DNA of 64,000 nt from Bacteroidota bacterium (GCA_018262715.1 JADFDS010000007.1:26094-90093); one strand, 5' to 3'; positions 51,746 through 60,894 are shown, counted from the first letter of the stretch. A program made the numbers and translations. The notes: generated by a model from the letters alone, not told the origin.

Positions 51746-52885
51746 ATGGGTTCTGAAAACCGCGAGTTCCAGATTTTCGTCAAGCCGGTTGGCGGCAGAT
51801 GCAACCTCAGGTGCAGTTACTGTTACTACACCGGTCACAGTCACCAGGAAGGAACAGCCGGCGGGCAAAGGATGAGTGATGAAGTGCTGGAAACATATAT
51901 AAAGCAGCATATTCAGGCGGCTGGCGGCGGAGAGGTGTTTTTTTCATGGCATGGCGGCGAGCCGGTGCTTGCGGGCATTGACTTCTACAGGCGTGCTGTT
52001 GCGCTTGAAAAGAGGTATACCCCGCCGGGGTGCAGAATAGTTAACGGCATCCAGACCAATGCAACCCTGATTGATGATGCATGGGGAAGGTTCCTGAAAG
52101 AAGAGGGTTTTTATGTGGGTGTCAGCCTTGACGGACCGGAGTGGTTCCATGACAGCAGCAGGCTCAGGACTGACGGAAGGGGTACATTTACCTCTGTGAT
52201 GAGAGGACTGGAAATCCTCAGGCAGCATGATGTGCCGCACGAGGTGCTCTGTGTTGTCAGCAACTGTAACGTGCACGCTTCACTTGAGTTATACAGGTTT
52301 TTCAGGGACCTGGGGATTGAGTTTATTACCTTCCTTCCTCTGGTGGAGCGAAAGAGCCGGAACTCATCAGAAGTGACCGGGAGAAGTGTCAGCGCGGCTG
52401 ACTTCGGGAGATTTCTTGCTGAGGTCTTCGACGGATGGATTGCAAATGATATTGGAAAAATAAAGGTCCAGGTCATTGAGGAGGCGCTGCGCACAGCTTT
52501 CGGCCAGGATCACACACTTTGCATCTTCAATCCGGTCTGCGGGGCAGTACCGGCGGTGGAGATGAATGGAGATTTTTACTCCTGTGATCATTTCGTTGAC
52601 GGGGATCACCTGATTGGCAATATAATGAACCAGTCACTGGAGAGCCTTCTTGATGATCCCAGACAGAAAGCATTCGGTGAAGCAAGGAAATCAGCCATGC
52701 CTCGCTATTGTCTTGAATGTGAGGTTCTTGATATGTGCAATGGCGAGTGCCCGCGCAACAGGTTTATCAATACCCCGGACGGAGAACCGGGTCTGAATTA
52801 CCTGTGCGATGGATACAGATACTTCTTCAACCATTGCCGGCCGTTCATCAATGAAGTGGCAAGGCTCTGGAAGGAAGGGAGTTAG
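51746..52885 (+). CDS. anaerobic sulfatase-maturase-like radical SAM/SPASM protein
   Basis: 379 residues. The radical-SAM cluster motif is CNLRCSYCYY (residues 18-27), with HGGEPVL and the S-adenosylmethionine region ending SLDGP. C-terminal SPASM cysteines include CIFNPVCG, CDHF and the CLECEVLDMCNGECPRNRF run. The architecture and the YYTGH start match anSME enzymes, which oxidise an active-site Cys or Ser of sulfatases to formylglycine. No sulfatase is in the window. It starts 23 bases after thrC, so it may share the threonine transcript. Another peptide substrate cannot be excluded. Confidence 0.85.
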   Translation: MGSENREFQIFVKPVGGRCNLRCSYCYYTGHSHQEGTAGGQRMSDEVLETYIKQHIQAAGGGEVFFSWHGGEPVLAGIDFYRRAVALEKRYTPPGCRIVNGIQTNATLIDDAWGRFLKEEGFYVGVSLDGPEWFHDSSRLRTDGRGTFTSVMRGLEILRQHDVPHEVLCVVSNCNVHASLELYRFFRDLGIEFITFLPLVERKSRNSSEVTGRSVSAADFGRFLAEVFDGWIANDIGKIKVQVIEEALRTAFGQDHTLCIFNPVCGAVPAVEMNGDFYSCDHFVDGDHLIGNIMNQSLESLLDDPRQKAFGEARKSAMPRYCLECEVLDMCNGECPRNRFINTPDGEPGLNYLCDGYRYFFNHCRPFINEVARLWKEGS

Positions 52886-53733
52886 CTTTTCAGTGTTTCT
52901 TTGAAGAAGTCGGTTGTCCGTTTCCAGGCCAGGTCGGCAGCCTCCTTGTTGTACCGTTCTCCGGTGTCGTTGTTAAAGGCATGCTGTGTTCCCTCATAGA
53001 TAAAGATCTGGTATTCTATGCCAGCCTTTTTCAGTGCCTCTTCAAAGGCCGGTATGCCTGCATTGATCCGTTCGTCATTGCCAGCATAGTGGGCCATCAT
53101 TTTTGCCCTGATCTTTGGCACGTCCTCCGGTGCGGGAGTTGATCCGTAGTAGGGGACAGCTGCATCAAGGTCAGGTGAGTTGACTGCAACCTGGTTGGTC
53201 ATTGCTCCGCCCCAGCAGAAGCCTGTGCAGCCCACCTTGCCTGAAGTGCGGGGATGGGTTTCGAGGTACTTCACGGCTGCCACCAGGTTCCTGATTGTCT
53301 CCTCGCGATCAAGCTGGCCGATCATCTCGCGCCCCTTGTCCTGATCCTCTGGTGTTCCGCCCAGAGGCGAGAGGGCGTCGGGAGCCAGCGCCACGAATCC
53401 TTCCATAGCCATCCGGTTGTTAACCTCACGGATATGCGGGACGAGACCCCTGTTCTCGTGGATAACGATCACGCCGGGGTATTTGTCCTTTCCTTCCGGG
53501 ATTGAAATCCATGCGCGCATGTCACCGGAAGCGCCCGGATAGGTAATAAACTCGCCCACCACTTTCATGGCGCTTTTACCGGCGGTTCGGGCTGTGGCTC
53601 CGTTGCAGCCGGGCAGGATCACCACGGCTGCAGCGGTTCCTCCGGTCACCAGCGCCAGTTTCTTCATGAATTCCCGCCGGCTTACATTACCGTTGCGGTA
53701 CTCATCATACAGTTCGTCTACTTTCCTCTTCAT
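52882..53733 (-). CDS. dienelactone-hydrolase-family protein with Tat-like signal
   Basis: 283 residues. The N-terminus has a Tat-like motif (VSRREFMKKLAL) with a hydrophobic stretch and a possible lipobox (VVILPGCNG), so export is likely. The alpha/beta hydrolase core carries the DLH triad: nucleophile cysteine in GCTGFCWGGAM, an acid in GNDERINAG and the histidine in EGTQHAFNN. It would cleave a lactone or ester; the true substrate is unknown. The stop overlaps that of the convergent radical SAM gene by three bases. Confidence 0.88.
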   Translation of the reverse strand: MKRKVDELYDEYRNGNVSRREFMKKLALVTGGTAAAVVILPGCNGATARTAGKSAMKVVGEFITYPGASGDMRAWISIPEGKDKYPGVIVIHENRGLVPHIREVNNRMAMEGFVALAPDALSPLGGTPEDQDKGREMIGQLDREETIRNLVAAVKYLETHPRTSGKVGCTGFCWGGAMTNQVAVNSPDLDAAVPYYGSTPAPEDVPKIRAKMMAHYAGNDERINAGIPAFEEALKKAGIEYQIFIYEGTQHAFNNDTGERYNKEAADLAWKRTTDFFKETLKS

Positions 53734-53772
53734 TGGTTTGGTGCTTTATTTGGGGTTGAATCTGTCAGTTCA

Positions 53773-55407
53773 TCAGGACTTTCGCGTCTCTTCCTTTATT
53801 CTCTGGATATGTCCGCGGCCGAGGCCTTTCACCTCGCAGCCCAGCTGGAAATAACGGCGGATTTTTTCGTCAGTCAGGATGCCGAAGCAATCAATGATTG
53901 CTGCCGGCTGGCCTATGGTCTTCACCACCCTGTCAGGATCAAGGCTGAGGTATACTGAATGAGGCACTGCCAGAATCACTGCCTCAGCGCCTTTGAGAGC
54001 CTTATTCAGGTTCTGTTCAATTCGTATCTCTTTTAGTTTTTCCTGGTTGCGAAAGAACTGGGCCTTGCTCTGCCCTTCAGCAGGATAGGTGTCCTGTTGT
54101 TCGAACTCCCACCAATGTTCGACATACGGGTCATGGACACGAATTTCAGCACCCATTTCGGCGAGTTTGCGGATGACAATCTCAGATCCGCTGTAGCGGG
54201 TATCACCGACATCTTCGCGGTAAGCGGCGCCCAGCACCAGCACATCGGCGGCCGCAATGGGTTTACCCATATTTCGGAGAGCGTCGCGTGTCAGCTGCCC
54301 CACGTGCAGTCCTCGGGTGTCATTGATATCGATGGCCATCGGGGTAATCCTGAAGATGTCATCCTCGAAGCCAAGTATGTGCTTGTATGCCCAGACGCCG
54401 AGGCCTCCGTCCTTCGGGAGGCAGTATCCGCCGATCCCGGGTCCAGGGAAGATCATGTTGCTGTGAGTGGGTCTCATTTTTATGGCTTTTATGACCTTGA
54501 CGAGGTCGACCCCGTTTCGCTCTGCGAAGAGGCTCCATTCGTCGAGGAAGGCAAGGATGGTGGCGCGGTAGCTGTTCTCGACTATTTTTGCTGTTTCAGA
54601 TTCAATGGGCCTGTCCATCACCGTGAGAGGAAATTTTTCAGTGTTGAGCACTTCGGTCAGGAATTTGACGACCCGCTTTTTTGCCTCTTCGTTGATGCCG
54701 CTGCAGACCCGCCAGAAATCGCGGATGCTGGCCACATAATTGCGGCCCGGCATCACCCTTTCATAGCTGTGCGCCAGGAGCGGATCTGTTTTGATTCCCC
54801 GTTTGCTGAAGGCTTTCTTCATGATGGGGTATGCCACCTGCTCGGTGGTGCCCGGAGCAACGGTGGTTTCTATCAGCACCAGCGCTTCGGCGGGGATATG
54901 TTCGGCAATGACCGCCAGGGAAGCCTCGAGTGCTGCCATGTCAGTCTGTCCGGCACGAACGTTGCCAAGTTCTTCCTTAATGTAGTCGCACTGAACGTCA
55001 ACCACCACCACATCGGCCAGCTTGAGTACGTCATAGGTATATGTCGCCATGAGCGTCTTCTTCTCCTTCACGCAACGGGCTATCATCGGATCCACCTCGG
55101 GGTCTTCGGCCTTCACGGGGGAGACGCCACGGTTGAGCATTGGTATCTTCCAGAAGCTGCGCACGCTCGGACGTTGCATTCCTATAACAAACTTGGAGGG
55201 TTTTCCTTTCTTGTCAACGGTGTCAGCAACGATGGCTGCCATAACAGCCCCGACGAATCCCACCCCCATGACCACAACTATCTCGCGGCCTTTGGCACGT
55301 TCCTGTTTTACGCGTTTCTTAATGTTCTCAAATTCAGTTTTGTAATCTTCCGTTTTCGGAAGGGGAAATTTCTCGCCGCTGGGGCTGACAGAATACTTTT
55401 CGCTCAT
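53773..55407 (-). CDS. nucleotide-sugar dehydrogenase (UDP-glucose/UDP-ManNAc dehydrogenase family)
   Basis: 544 residues, longer than the usual 430-450 owing to an N-terminal extension of about 45 residues and inserts. The NAD Rossmann motif is VVMGVGFVGAVMA. The catalytic cysteine lies in GPGIGGYCLPKD, and the C-terminal domain has VLVLGAAYREDVGDTRYSGS. It oxidises a UDP-sugar twice to the uronate for surface polysaccharide. No glycosyltransferase adjoins, so the pathway is not visible here. Which sugar is uncertain. Confidence 0.88.
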   Translation of the reverse strand: MSEKYSVSPSGEKFPLPKTEDYKTEFENIKKRVKQERAKGREIVVVMGVGFVGAVMAAIVADTVDKKGKPSKFVIGMQRPSVRSFWKIPMLNRGVSPVKAEDPEVDPMIARCVKEKKTLMATYTYDVLKLADVVVVDVQCDYIKEELGNVRAGQTDMAALEASLAVIAEHIPAEALVLIETTVAPGTTEQVAYPIMKKAFSKRGIKTDPLLAHSYERVMPGRNYVASIRDFWRVCSGINEEAKKRVVKFLTEVLNTEKFPLTVMDRPIESETAKIVENSYRATILAFLDEWSLFAERNGVDLVKVIKAIKMRPTHSNMIFPGPGIGGYCLPKDGGLGVWAYKHILGFEDDIFRITPMAIDINDTRGLHVGQLTRDALRNMGKPIAAADVLVLGAAYREDVGDTRYSGSEIVIRKLAEMGAEIRVHDPYVEHWWEFEQQDTYPAEGQSKAQFFRNQEKLKEIRIEQNLNKALKGAEAVILAVPHSVYLSLDPDRVVKTIGQPAAIIDCFGILTDEKIRRYFQLGCEVKGLGRGHIQRIKEETRKS

Positions 55408-55463
55408 ATTGTTATCTTTAAGGTGTATTAATCGGATGACTAAAATTAGTAAAAAGAAACCTG

Positions 55464-55480
55464 ATGGAAATTCTTTCCAT
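55464..55480. promoter_or_regulatory. 17-base inverted repeat upstream of the nucleotide-sugar dehydrogenase gene
   Basis: ATGGAAA-TTC-TTTCCAT is a perfect dyad 57-73 bases upstream of the dehydrogenase start and about 120 bases upstream of the -7 box facing the other way. It may be an operator shared by the divergent units. The rest of this 274-base spacer shows no convincing gene. Confidence 0.4.
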
Positions 55481-55600
55481 GTTAATTGAAACGCAAAAAC
55501 ACACCTGAGATTATTTCAGAATGGCACTCCTGGTTCATTTCCATATCTGCCTGGCTATTTCTGCCTGCATCCATGATTCCATATTTTCTTCTGGCTTTCA

Positions 55601-55608
55601 TATCTTTG
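55601..55608 (+). promoter_or_regulatory. -7 box (TATCTTTG) of the lipoprotein/TonB-receptor operon
   Basis: TATCTTTG matches TAnnTTTG and lies 73 bases before the lipoprotein start. The -33 region has T-rich sequence but no exact TTTG at good spacing. Confidence 0.5.
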
Positions 55609-55681
55609 TATCTGACCGTCAGGATTGAACTGATATACCGGGCGGTTGTTGTATTGAAGGAGAATGAAAAGGAAAAGCCCG

Positions 55682-56080
55682 ATGAACAAGATCATGTTGC
55701 TTCTGTTGCCTGCCGTGCTGATAATGGCAGCTTCCTGCGGAAAGGAAAAACAGTCGGAGAGGTTTGAACTCCTGACTGCACACGCGTGGACCAGTGACAG
55801 TCTCCTGGCAGGTGGTGTTGATGCCAGCGGAACCGGTCAGATGCTTGAAAAGTTCAGGGGAGAAGTCACCTTCAGGGAAGACGGGACCGGATCATTTGGT
55901 CAGTACACGGGGACATGGATGTTCGCCGACAATGAGACAAGCCTGACCATTGCCTCTCCCGAACTGTCATTCCCTTTGACCACTCACATTGTGGAACTGA
56001 AGGCAACTTCCCTGAAAGTCACCTTTACATTTCCTGCAGTCCCACCTGTCAATGTCAGAATGACCTTCAAACCCAGATGA
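55682..56080 (+). CDS. small lipocalin-like lipoprotein
   Basis: 132 residues from ATG 55682 (a start at 55664 would have its AAGGAG only two bases away). The lipobox is LIMAASCGKE. The rest is a predicted beta-barrel-like domain (TAHAWTSDSLLAGG, VTFREDGTGSFGQYTGTWMF) reminiscent of lipocalin-like DUF lipoproteins of Bacteroidota. It overlaps the TonB receptor gene by 4 bases (ATGA), so the two are translationally coupled. It may bind the receptor's ligand or the receptor itself; unknown. Confidence 0.7.
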   Translation: MNKIMLLLLPAVLIMAASCGKEKQSERFELLTAHAWTSDSLLAGGVDASGTGQMLEKFRGEVTFREDGTGSFGQYTGTWMFADNETSLTIASPELSFPLTTHIVELKATSLKVTFTFPAVPPVNVRMTFKPR

Positions 56081-58329
56081 CTGCTTTCCGGAACTGGCTT
56101 GTTTTTGTATTATTCCTGGCTGCCGCCGGTGCGGTTGAAGGCCAGACCATAGTCAGCGGCAGGGTAACTGACAGTCAGACAGGTGAATCCCTGGCAGGTG
56201 TTTATGTTATCTGGGGTAAAGGCTCCGGAACAAGCACTGATAACGATGGTCATTTCTCATTTACCTCAGATGAGGGCACCCGTACCATAGTCTTCAGATA
56301 CATTGGCTACAAATCACTGACTGAGGTACTTGACATTACTGCGGGAAATAATCTTGTTCTGGATATTAAGCTGGAGCAGGAGGCCCAGTCACTTGACCAG
56401 GTGGTTGTAAGCGCCGACAGGATGGAGCAGAAGCGGTCTGACCTCACTGTGTCAATGGATGTGATCCGTTCAGAACGGCTGTTCCGAGCTCATATCACCG
56501 ATGCGCAGGAGCTGATCACCAAAACTCCGGGTATCGAGGTTCTTGACGGGCAGGCTTCGATACGGGGCGGCAGCGGTTTCAGCTACGGAGTCGGAAGCAG
56601 GGTGCTGGCGCTGATTGACGGGCTGCCGATGATGTCGGCTGATGCAGGTAATATCAAGTGGCATTTCCTGCCCCTTGAAAACCTGTCGCAGGTTGAGATA
56701 ATCAAGGGAGCCTCCTCGGTGCTGTACGGCTCTTCGGCGCTCAACGGAGTCATTAACTTCAGGACTGCTGATGCTTCAAATGTGCCTGTCACACAGTTCT
56801 ATGCCGAGACAGGGCTCTTTGGTGCCCCGGCCACTGAAGAATGGAAGTGGTGGGATAGCCCGAGGCTTTTCGGCAGTACATCCTTTTCGCACCTGCGAAA
56901 GATTAATGACACTGATCTGGGTGTCGGGGTCAATATCTCCTCTGACAGGGGTTACAGGAAATACAATGATGAGACCATGGGGAGGGTCAGTGTCAGGCTG
57001 AAACATTACAGCAGCAGGACTGAGGGGTTGAAATACGGCATAAACCTGAGCGGTGGCAAGACCTACAAGACTGATTTTGTACTATGGGAAAACGCGCTTA
57101 CCGGCGGGCTCATACAGGATACGGCAACCGTATCGAGGCTTCACGGGTACTACTTCGCTGCGGATCCCTATATCTCCCTGGGCAGGCGCGGTAAGGTCAG
57201 ACATGACATCAGGCTGAGGTTTCAGGGGGCCGGGAACAGGTTCCCTGTAAGGAGCGAGAACAATGCAGGCTCAGTTTCAATATATGGCGAGTACCAGTTC
57301 TGGTACCGATTCTCTGACATGGTAAGTGTCACTGCTGGTTTTTCAGAAACCTGGAGCGACATACGGTCTGATTTTTTCGGTGATCACAATGGTCTGAACC
57401 TGGCAGGGTTCGCCCAGGCGGAAGTGCATCCTGTCAGCCGCCTTAAAGTAACGGGAGGTGTGCGTGTAGAACAGAATTATCTTGACAGAGACCCTGACAG
57501 GCCTGTGCCGGTATTCCGTACAGGACTGAACTTCCAGGCTGCAAAATATACATTTCTCAGAGCCTCGTTCGGCCAGGGATACCGATACCCGTCAATTGCC
57601 GAGAAGCATGCATCGACCACCCTCGGGTCCGTAAGGATTTTCCCCAGTCCTTTCGTCCGGGCGGAATCGGGCTGGAGCTCCGAGGCCGGGGTGATGCAGG
57701 GTTTCATGATCGGCAGGTTCAGCGGTGAAGGTGACCTTTCATTATTCCTCTCACAGAGCAGCGATATGATAGAGTATATCTTCGGTGTACATCAGGACCC
57801 TGAAAGCGGCGACTCTGACCTTGGCTTCAAGGCTACAAACACAGAGTATTCAAGGATATACGGCACTGAGTTGGAAATGCTGGTCAGCCGGCCGTTTGGA
57901 AAGGTTACAGCCACTGTAACCGGTGGCTATACCTATATTCACCCGGTTGAGTTTAATGCCATAACGGGACGGAGCACCGGGGTGTGGCTCAAGTATCGCA
58001 GAAAGCACACTGCAAAGATTGGTTTTCTTGCTGTCTCAGAACGTTTTGAGGCAGGCCTTGATATATATGCGAGGTCAAAGACCCTGAACATAGATAATGT
58101 CTTTCTCAGCCCGTTAACCAGGGAGGATATCCTGCCCGGTTTTTTCGACTACTGGCAGGAACATAACCGGGGATATCTGCTCATGGACTGCAGCGTGGGC
58201 TACAGCCTCAGCGAGGCGTTGAAACTGTCGGTGGCTGTAAAGAACATTACCAATGCGGAATACATGGGGCGTCCAGGCGACATACAACCCATACGGAACT
58301 TCAGCCTCAGGCTGGGCGGCAGGTTCTGA
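56077..58329 (+). CDS. TonB-dependent outer-membrane receptor with carboxypeptidase-like domain
   Basis: 750 residues: signal peptide (to AVEGQ, about 1-23), CarboxypepD-like domain (about 24-105), TonB box/plug (LDQVVVSADRMEQKRSDLTVSMDVI; plug end SSVLYGSSALNGVINFRT), then a 22-strand barrel ending in LRLGGRF with a terminal Phe. It is about 750 residues and has no SusD partner, so it belongs to the siderophore/metal/cofactor group rather than SusC. The ligand is not evident; no cobalamin or TPP riboswitch was seen upstream. Confidence 0.9.
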   Translation: MTAFRNWLVFVLFLAAAGAVEGQTIVSGRVTDSQTGESLAGVYVIWGKGSGTSTDNDGHFSFTSDEGTRTIVFRYIGYKSLTEVLDITAGNNLVLDIKLEQEAQSLDQVVVSADRMEQKRSDLTVSMDVIRSERLFRAHITDAQELITKTPGIEVLDGQASIRGGSGFSYGVGSRVLALIDGLPMMSADAGNIKWHFLPLENLSQVEIIKGASSVLYGSSALNGVINFRTADASNVPVTQFYAETGLFGAPATEEWKWWDSPRLFGSTSFSHLRKINDTDLGVGVNISSDRGYRKYNDETMGRVSVRLKHYSSRTEGLKYGINLSGGKTYKTDFVLWENALTGGLIQDTATVSRLHGYYFAADPYISLGRRGKVRHDIRLRFQGAGNRFPVRSENNAGSVSIYGEYQFWYRFSDMVSVTAGFSETWSDIRSDFFGDHNGLNLAGFAQAEVHPVSRLKVTGGVRVEQNYLDRDPDRPVPVFRTGLNFQAAKYTFLRASFGQGYRYPSIAEKHASTTLGSVRIFPSPFVRAESGWSSEAGVMQGFMIGRFSGEGDLSLFLSQSSDMIEYIFGVHQDPESGDSDLGFKATNTEYSRIYGTELEMLVSRPFGKVTATVTGGYTYIHPVEFNAITGRSTGVWLKYRRKHTAKIGFLAVSERFEAGLDIYARSKTLNIDNVFLSPLTREDILPGFFDYWQEHNRGYLLMDCSVGYSLSEALKLSVAVKNITNAEYMGRPGDIQPIRNFSLRLGGRF

Positions 58330-58351
58330 ACATTTTCGCTAAATTTACCTC

Positions 58352-59128
58352 GTGCCCCGTCTTCGATTCATAGCTGCTGCAGTTATGCTTTTGGTGATCT
58401 CACCGATGGCGACATTGTCATACAGCCAGGAGAATTATCTGCAAATGACGGATGATAATGACTGCACCACCGCATTCACTGACTCCCTGGCAGGAAGGAA
58501 GGCTATCGATTCATCAGCTTACGACATCTGGTCCTGGAGCCTTGGAACAGACATTGTGACCAGTTATATCTGGCGGGGCGCCAGGCAGGGCAGGGGGCCT
58601 CATCTTCAGCCGTACGCCGGGTTTTCGGCAGGTCCGGTTACAGGAGGGGTGTGGGGTACTTTTGATTTTAATGGCTACAGGGAGGTTGATCTATACCTGG
58701 CGATGGAACTGCCGGGCGGATTCATCATCGGCCTCCAGGATTACTGGATGGCTGACCTGCCATTTTCTGATTTTACGGCTGAAAGCGGCAGTCATGTTCT
58801 GGAGGCATCATTAGGTTATGACTCGGAACACATCAGCCTGAATGCAAATTACATAATTAATGAAGCCGGAGGGGCGGGCTCAGTTGGAGACGACCTGTAT
58901 GTTGAGAGCCGGTTCTCATTTGAATACTTCTCTGTTTTCATGGGTGCCGGGAATGGGTGGCATACTGAAGATGGCCGGTTCATGGTATGCAACGTTGGAA
59001 TCGGGGCGGAACGGGAGTTTCAGGTGAGTGACTCCTTCTCCATTCCGGTAACGGCACAGATATGCTTCAATCCTGACAGTGGAAGGGCATTCTTCGCGGC
59101 CGGTTTATCCATTTCCACCGGCAGGTGA
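58352..59128 (+). CDS. outer-membrane beta-barrel protein (TorF/Gcw_chp-like porin)
   Basis: 258 residues from a GTG at 58352, with signal peptide (LLVISPMATLSYSQ). Residues from about 65 show alternating beta-strand patterns starting WSLGTDIVTSYIWRG, similar to the TorF family (also called gcw_chp), and the chain ends in a strand. It is probably an outer-membrane porin or sensor barrel. It follows the TonB receptor by 22 bases, likely in the same operon. Function unknown. Confidence 0.7.
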   Translation: MPRLRFIAAAVMLLVISPMATLSYSQENYLQMTDDNDCTTAFTDSLAGRKAIDSSAYDIWSWSLGTDIVTSYIWRGARQGRGPHLQPYAGFSAGPVTGGVWGTFDFNGYREVDLYLAMELPGGFIIGLQDYWMADLPFSDFTAESGSHVLEASLGYDSEHISLNANYIINEAGGAGSVGDDLYVESRFSFEYFSVFMGAGNGWHTEDGRFMVCNVGIGAEREFQVSDSFSIPVTAQICFNPDSGRAFFAAGLSISTGR

Positions 59129-59223
59129 CCGTTACCGCTGCCCGCAGGGACAGGTCTGTTATCCGCCGCAGAGCTAAAGAAATCAATATTTGCCTCGGGC
59201 TCAGGTTTTCAGAATCTAATTTC

Positions 59224-59231
59224 TATCTTTG
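59224..59231 (+). promoter_or_regulatory. -7 box (TATCTTTG) of the TauE/lipid operon
   Basis: Exact TAnnTTTG match about 100 bases before the TauE start, followed closely by an inverted repeat at 59244-59262. Confidence 0.5.
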
Positions 59232-59243
59232 GAATAATGATAT

Positions 59244-59262
59244 GTATCAGGGATACTGATAC
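59244..59262 (+). promoter_or_regulatory. inverted repeat in the TauE 5' leader
   Basis: GTATCAG-GGATA-CTGATAC is a 7-bp perfect dyad 13-31 bases downstream of the -7 box. It could be a repressor operator or an RNA hairpin. There is no T-tract. Confidence 0.45.
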
Positions 59263-59329
59263 TATTCATTACTAACCTCTGAAGGGTTTTCCGTTTAAAC
59301 AAAATCTGATTCTGAAGAGAAGGGTGATA

Positions 59330-60139
59330 ATGTTTGAATTTTCCGAAATACAGAACAACTACTTCTTTTTACCCCTGATAGGTTTTGTGATCGGAATTTT
59401 TGGAACCATCCTGGGGGGAGGAGGCGGATTTTTTTTCATTCCCATTCTTACACTCTGGTTTGCCGTACCTGCTCAGACTGCCGTGATGACCTCACTGATG
59501 GCCACATTGCCCATAACACTGGTTGGTTCTGTGAGTCATTACCGCAGGAGAAACATTGATGTCAGCGTAGCTGCTGTTTTCATTGCCGGCGGTCTGATCG
59601 GGGCTGTGGCCGGTGCCAGGATTACAGGCTGGATTACCGAGTCACAACTTAAGGTTGCCTTTGGCATCTATTCTATTATGATGGGATTTGGTATTGCACT
59701 GCGTTCACGGAGGAATAAAGAGGCGGGAAAACTGACAGAAGGCCAGAATAAGAGGGACGGCCGTTCCATGATTGCAAAAGGATCATTCTACGGATTGGTT
59801 GCGGGAACAATAACCGGTGCCTTCGGCACGAGCGGCACAATGCCTGTAATTGCCGGTCTCTATTCAATGAGAATACCGCTGAAAGTTATTATCGGAACCT
59901 CCCTGCTCGTGGTCCTTTTCAACAGCATCTTTGCAATAAGCGCTCACCTTTTTATAGGTAAGGTAGACGTCACCCTTGTCTCTTTCCTTACCGCCGGTTC
60001 GGTAATCGGTGCGTTGGGAGGCCCGGGGATACTGTCAAGGATGAAGATTGATAATAAGGCAGAGTCGGCAGCTGCATTCTGGTATGCTGCAACGATGATA
60101 ATTATTGGAATTCTGATGATCCTTGGGGGGAGGAACTGA
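59330..60139 (+). CDS. TauE/SafE (TSUP) family membrane exporter
   Basis: 269 residues from ATG 59330, which has AGAAGGG upstream; a GTG six bases earlier is less likely. About eight membrane segments. The first repeat contains GFVIGIFGTILGGGGGFFFIP and the second GLVAGTITGAFGTSGTMPVIAG, the paired TSUP motifs. The family moves sulfite, sulfonates or other small anions. It starts a four-gene run with lipid enzymes, two bases before the next gene. Confidence 0.88.
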   Translation: MFEFSEIQNNYFFLPLIGFVIGIFGTILGGGGGFFFIPILTLWFAVPAQTAVMTSLMATLPITLVGSVSHYRRRNIDVSVAAVFIAGGLIGAVAGARITGWITESQLKVAFGIYSIMMGFGIALRSRRNKEAGKLTEGQNKRDGRSMIAKGSFYGLVAGTITGAFGTSGTMPVIAGLYSMRIPLKVIIGTSLLVVLFNSIFAISAHLFIGKVDVTLVSFLTAGSVIGALGGPGILSRMKIDNKAESAAAFWYAATMIIIGILMILGGRN

Positions 60140-60141
60140 CC

Positions 60142-60882
60142 ATGCATGGAACCATGATAAGGACGATTTACATAATAATACTGATTTACTTTGCTTTAGG
60201 AGGCGTGGGTTTCTACCTGATCAACAGGAGAAAGACTCCGGAAGCAGCAAGGGAGAGCTATGTTAAATTCGGAACTTATTTTCTGATCATCAATCTGTTA
60301 TTCTTCAGTATTATCCTCCATACGATGGCCTTCAGGGTACTTACGGTCCTGATTATAATCGCTGGATTCACCGAACTGTCCACCCTGTTCGTCAGGTCGG
60401 AGCGGAATAATGTTCCCTTTTTTGTCTGTTCATTAATAATTTACACCGTTTTTTCAATCCTCTTCTTCATCTTCGGAGCCGGAACACGGGACCAGATTTT
60501 ATTTGCCTTCCTGGTACTTTCCATTTTTGACAGTTTCAGTCAGATAACCGGCCAGCTGTGGGGTCATCACAAACTGGTTCCCGCGATTAGTCCGGGAAAA
60601 ACATGGGAAGGACTTCTGGGTGGTGTACTGATATCACTATTCAGTGCCTGGCTGTTGAGTGACCTTGCAAGGGATACTATGCCTGAAATGATTGTATTCA
60701 CAATAGGCATTCCTGCCTTTGCTTTTTTTGGCGATCTGCTTTCTTCGGTTTACAAACGTAAGTATAAAGTCAAGGATTTCAACAGGTTAATCCCGGGCCA
60801 CGGAGGTTTCCTTGACAGGTTTGACAGCCTTATCGCAGGAGGTGCCTGGGTCGCACTCTATACGATGATTATGTTACACTGA
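60142..60882 (+). CDS. cdsA: phosphatidate cytidylyltransferase (CDP-diglyceride synthase)
   Basis: 246 residues, about seven membrane segments. The CTP_transf_1 signature is split as SPGKTWEGLLGG (about 150-161) and SVYKRKYKVKDFNRLIPGHGGFLDRFDSL (about 199-227), the latter with the catalytic lysines and aspartates. It makes CDP-diacylglycerol from phosphatidate and CTP. It lies between the TauE gene and the dolichol-kinase-like gene. Confidence 0.92.
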   Translation: MHGTMIRTIYIIILIYFALGGVGFYLINRRKTPEAARESYVKFGTYFLIINLLFFSIILHTMAFRVLTVLIIIAGFTELSTLFVRSERNNVPFFVCSLIIYTVFSILFFIFGAGTRDQILFAFLVLSIFDSFSQITGQLWGHHKLVPAISPGKTWEGLLGGVLISLFSAWLLSDLARDTMPEMIVFTIGIPAFAFFGDLLSSVYKRKYKVKDFNRLIPGHGGFLDRFDSLIAGGAWVALYTMIMLH

Positions 60883-60894
60883 GAATAAACAGAT

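Noticed and set aside
52882..52885. Overlapping convergent stops as a sign of frameshift or assembly error
   Set aside because: Both proteins end with normal family C-termini, so the overlap is simple compactness.
54097..55431. 444-residue plus-strand frame opposite the nucleotide-sugar dehydrogenase gene
   Set aside because: Exact antisense of a well-supported gene with Rossmann and catalytic Cys motifs; the frame's length reflects codon bias, and its protein has no family likeness.
55486..55767. 93-residue plus-strand frame with a hydrophobic stretch upstream of the lipoprotein gene
   Set aside because: It overlaps the clear lipoprotein gene in another frame, lacks a ribosome site and its tail is the out-of-frame reading of that gene; the -7 box at 55601 lies inside it.
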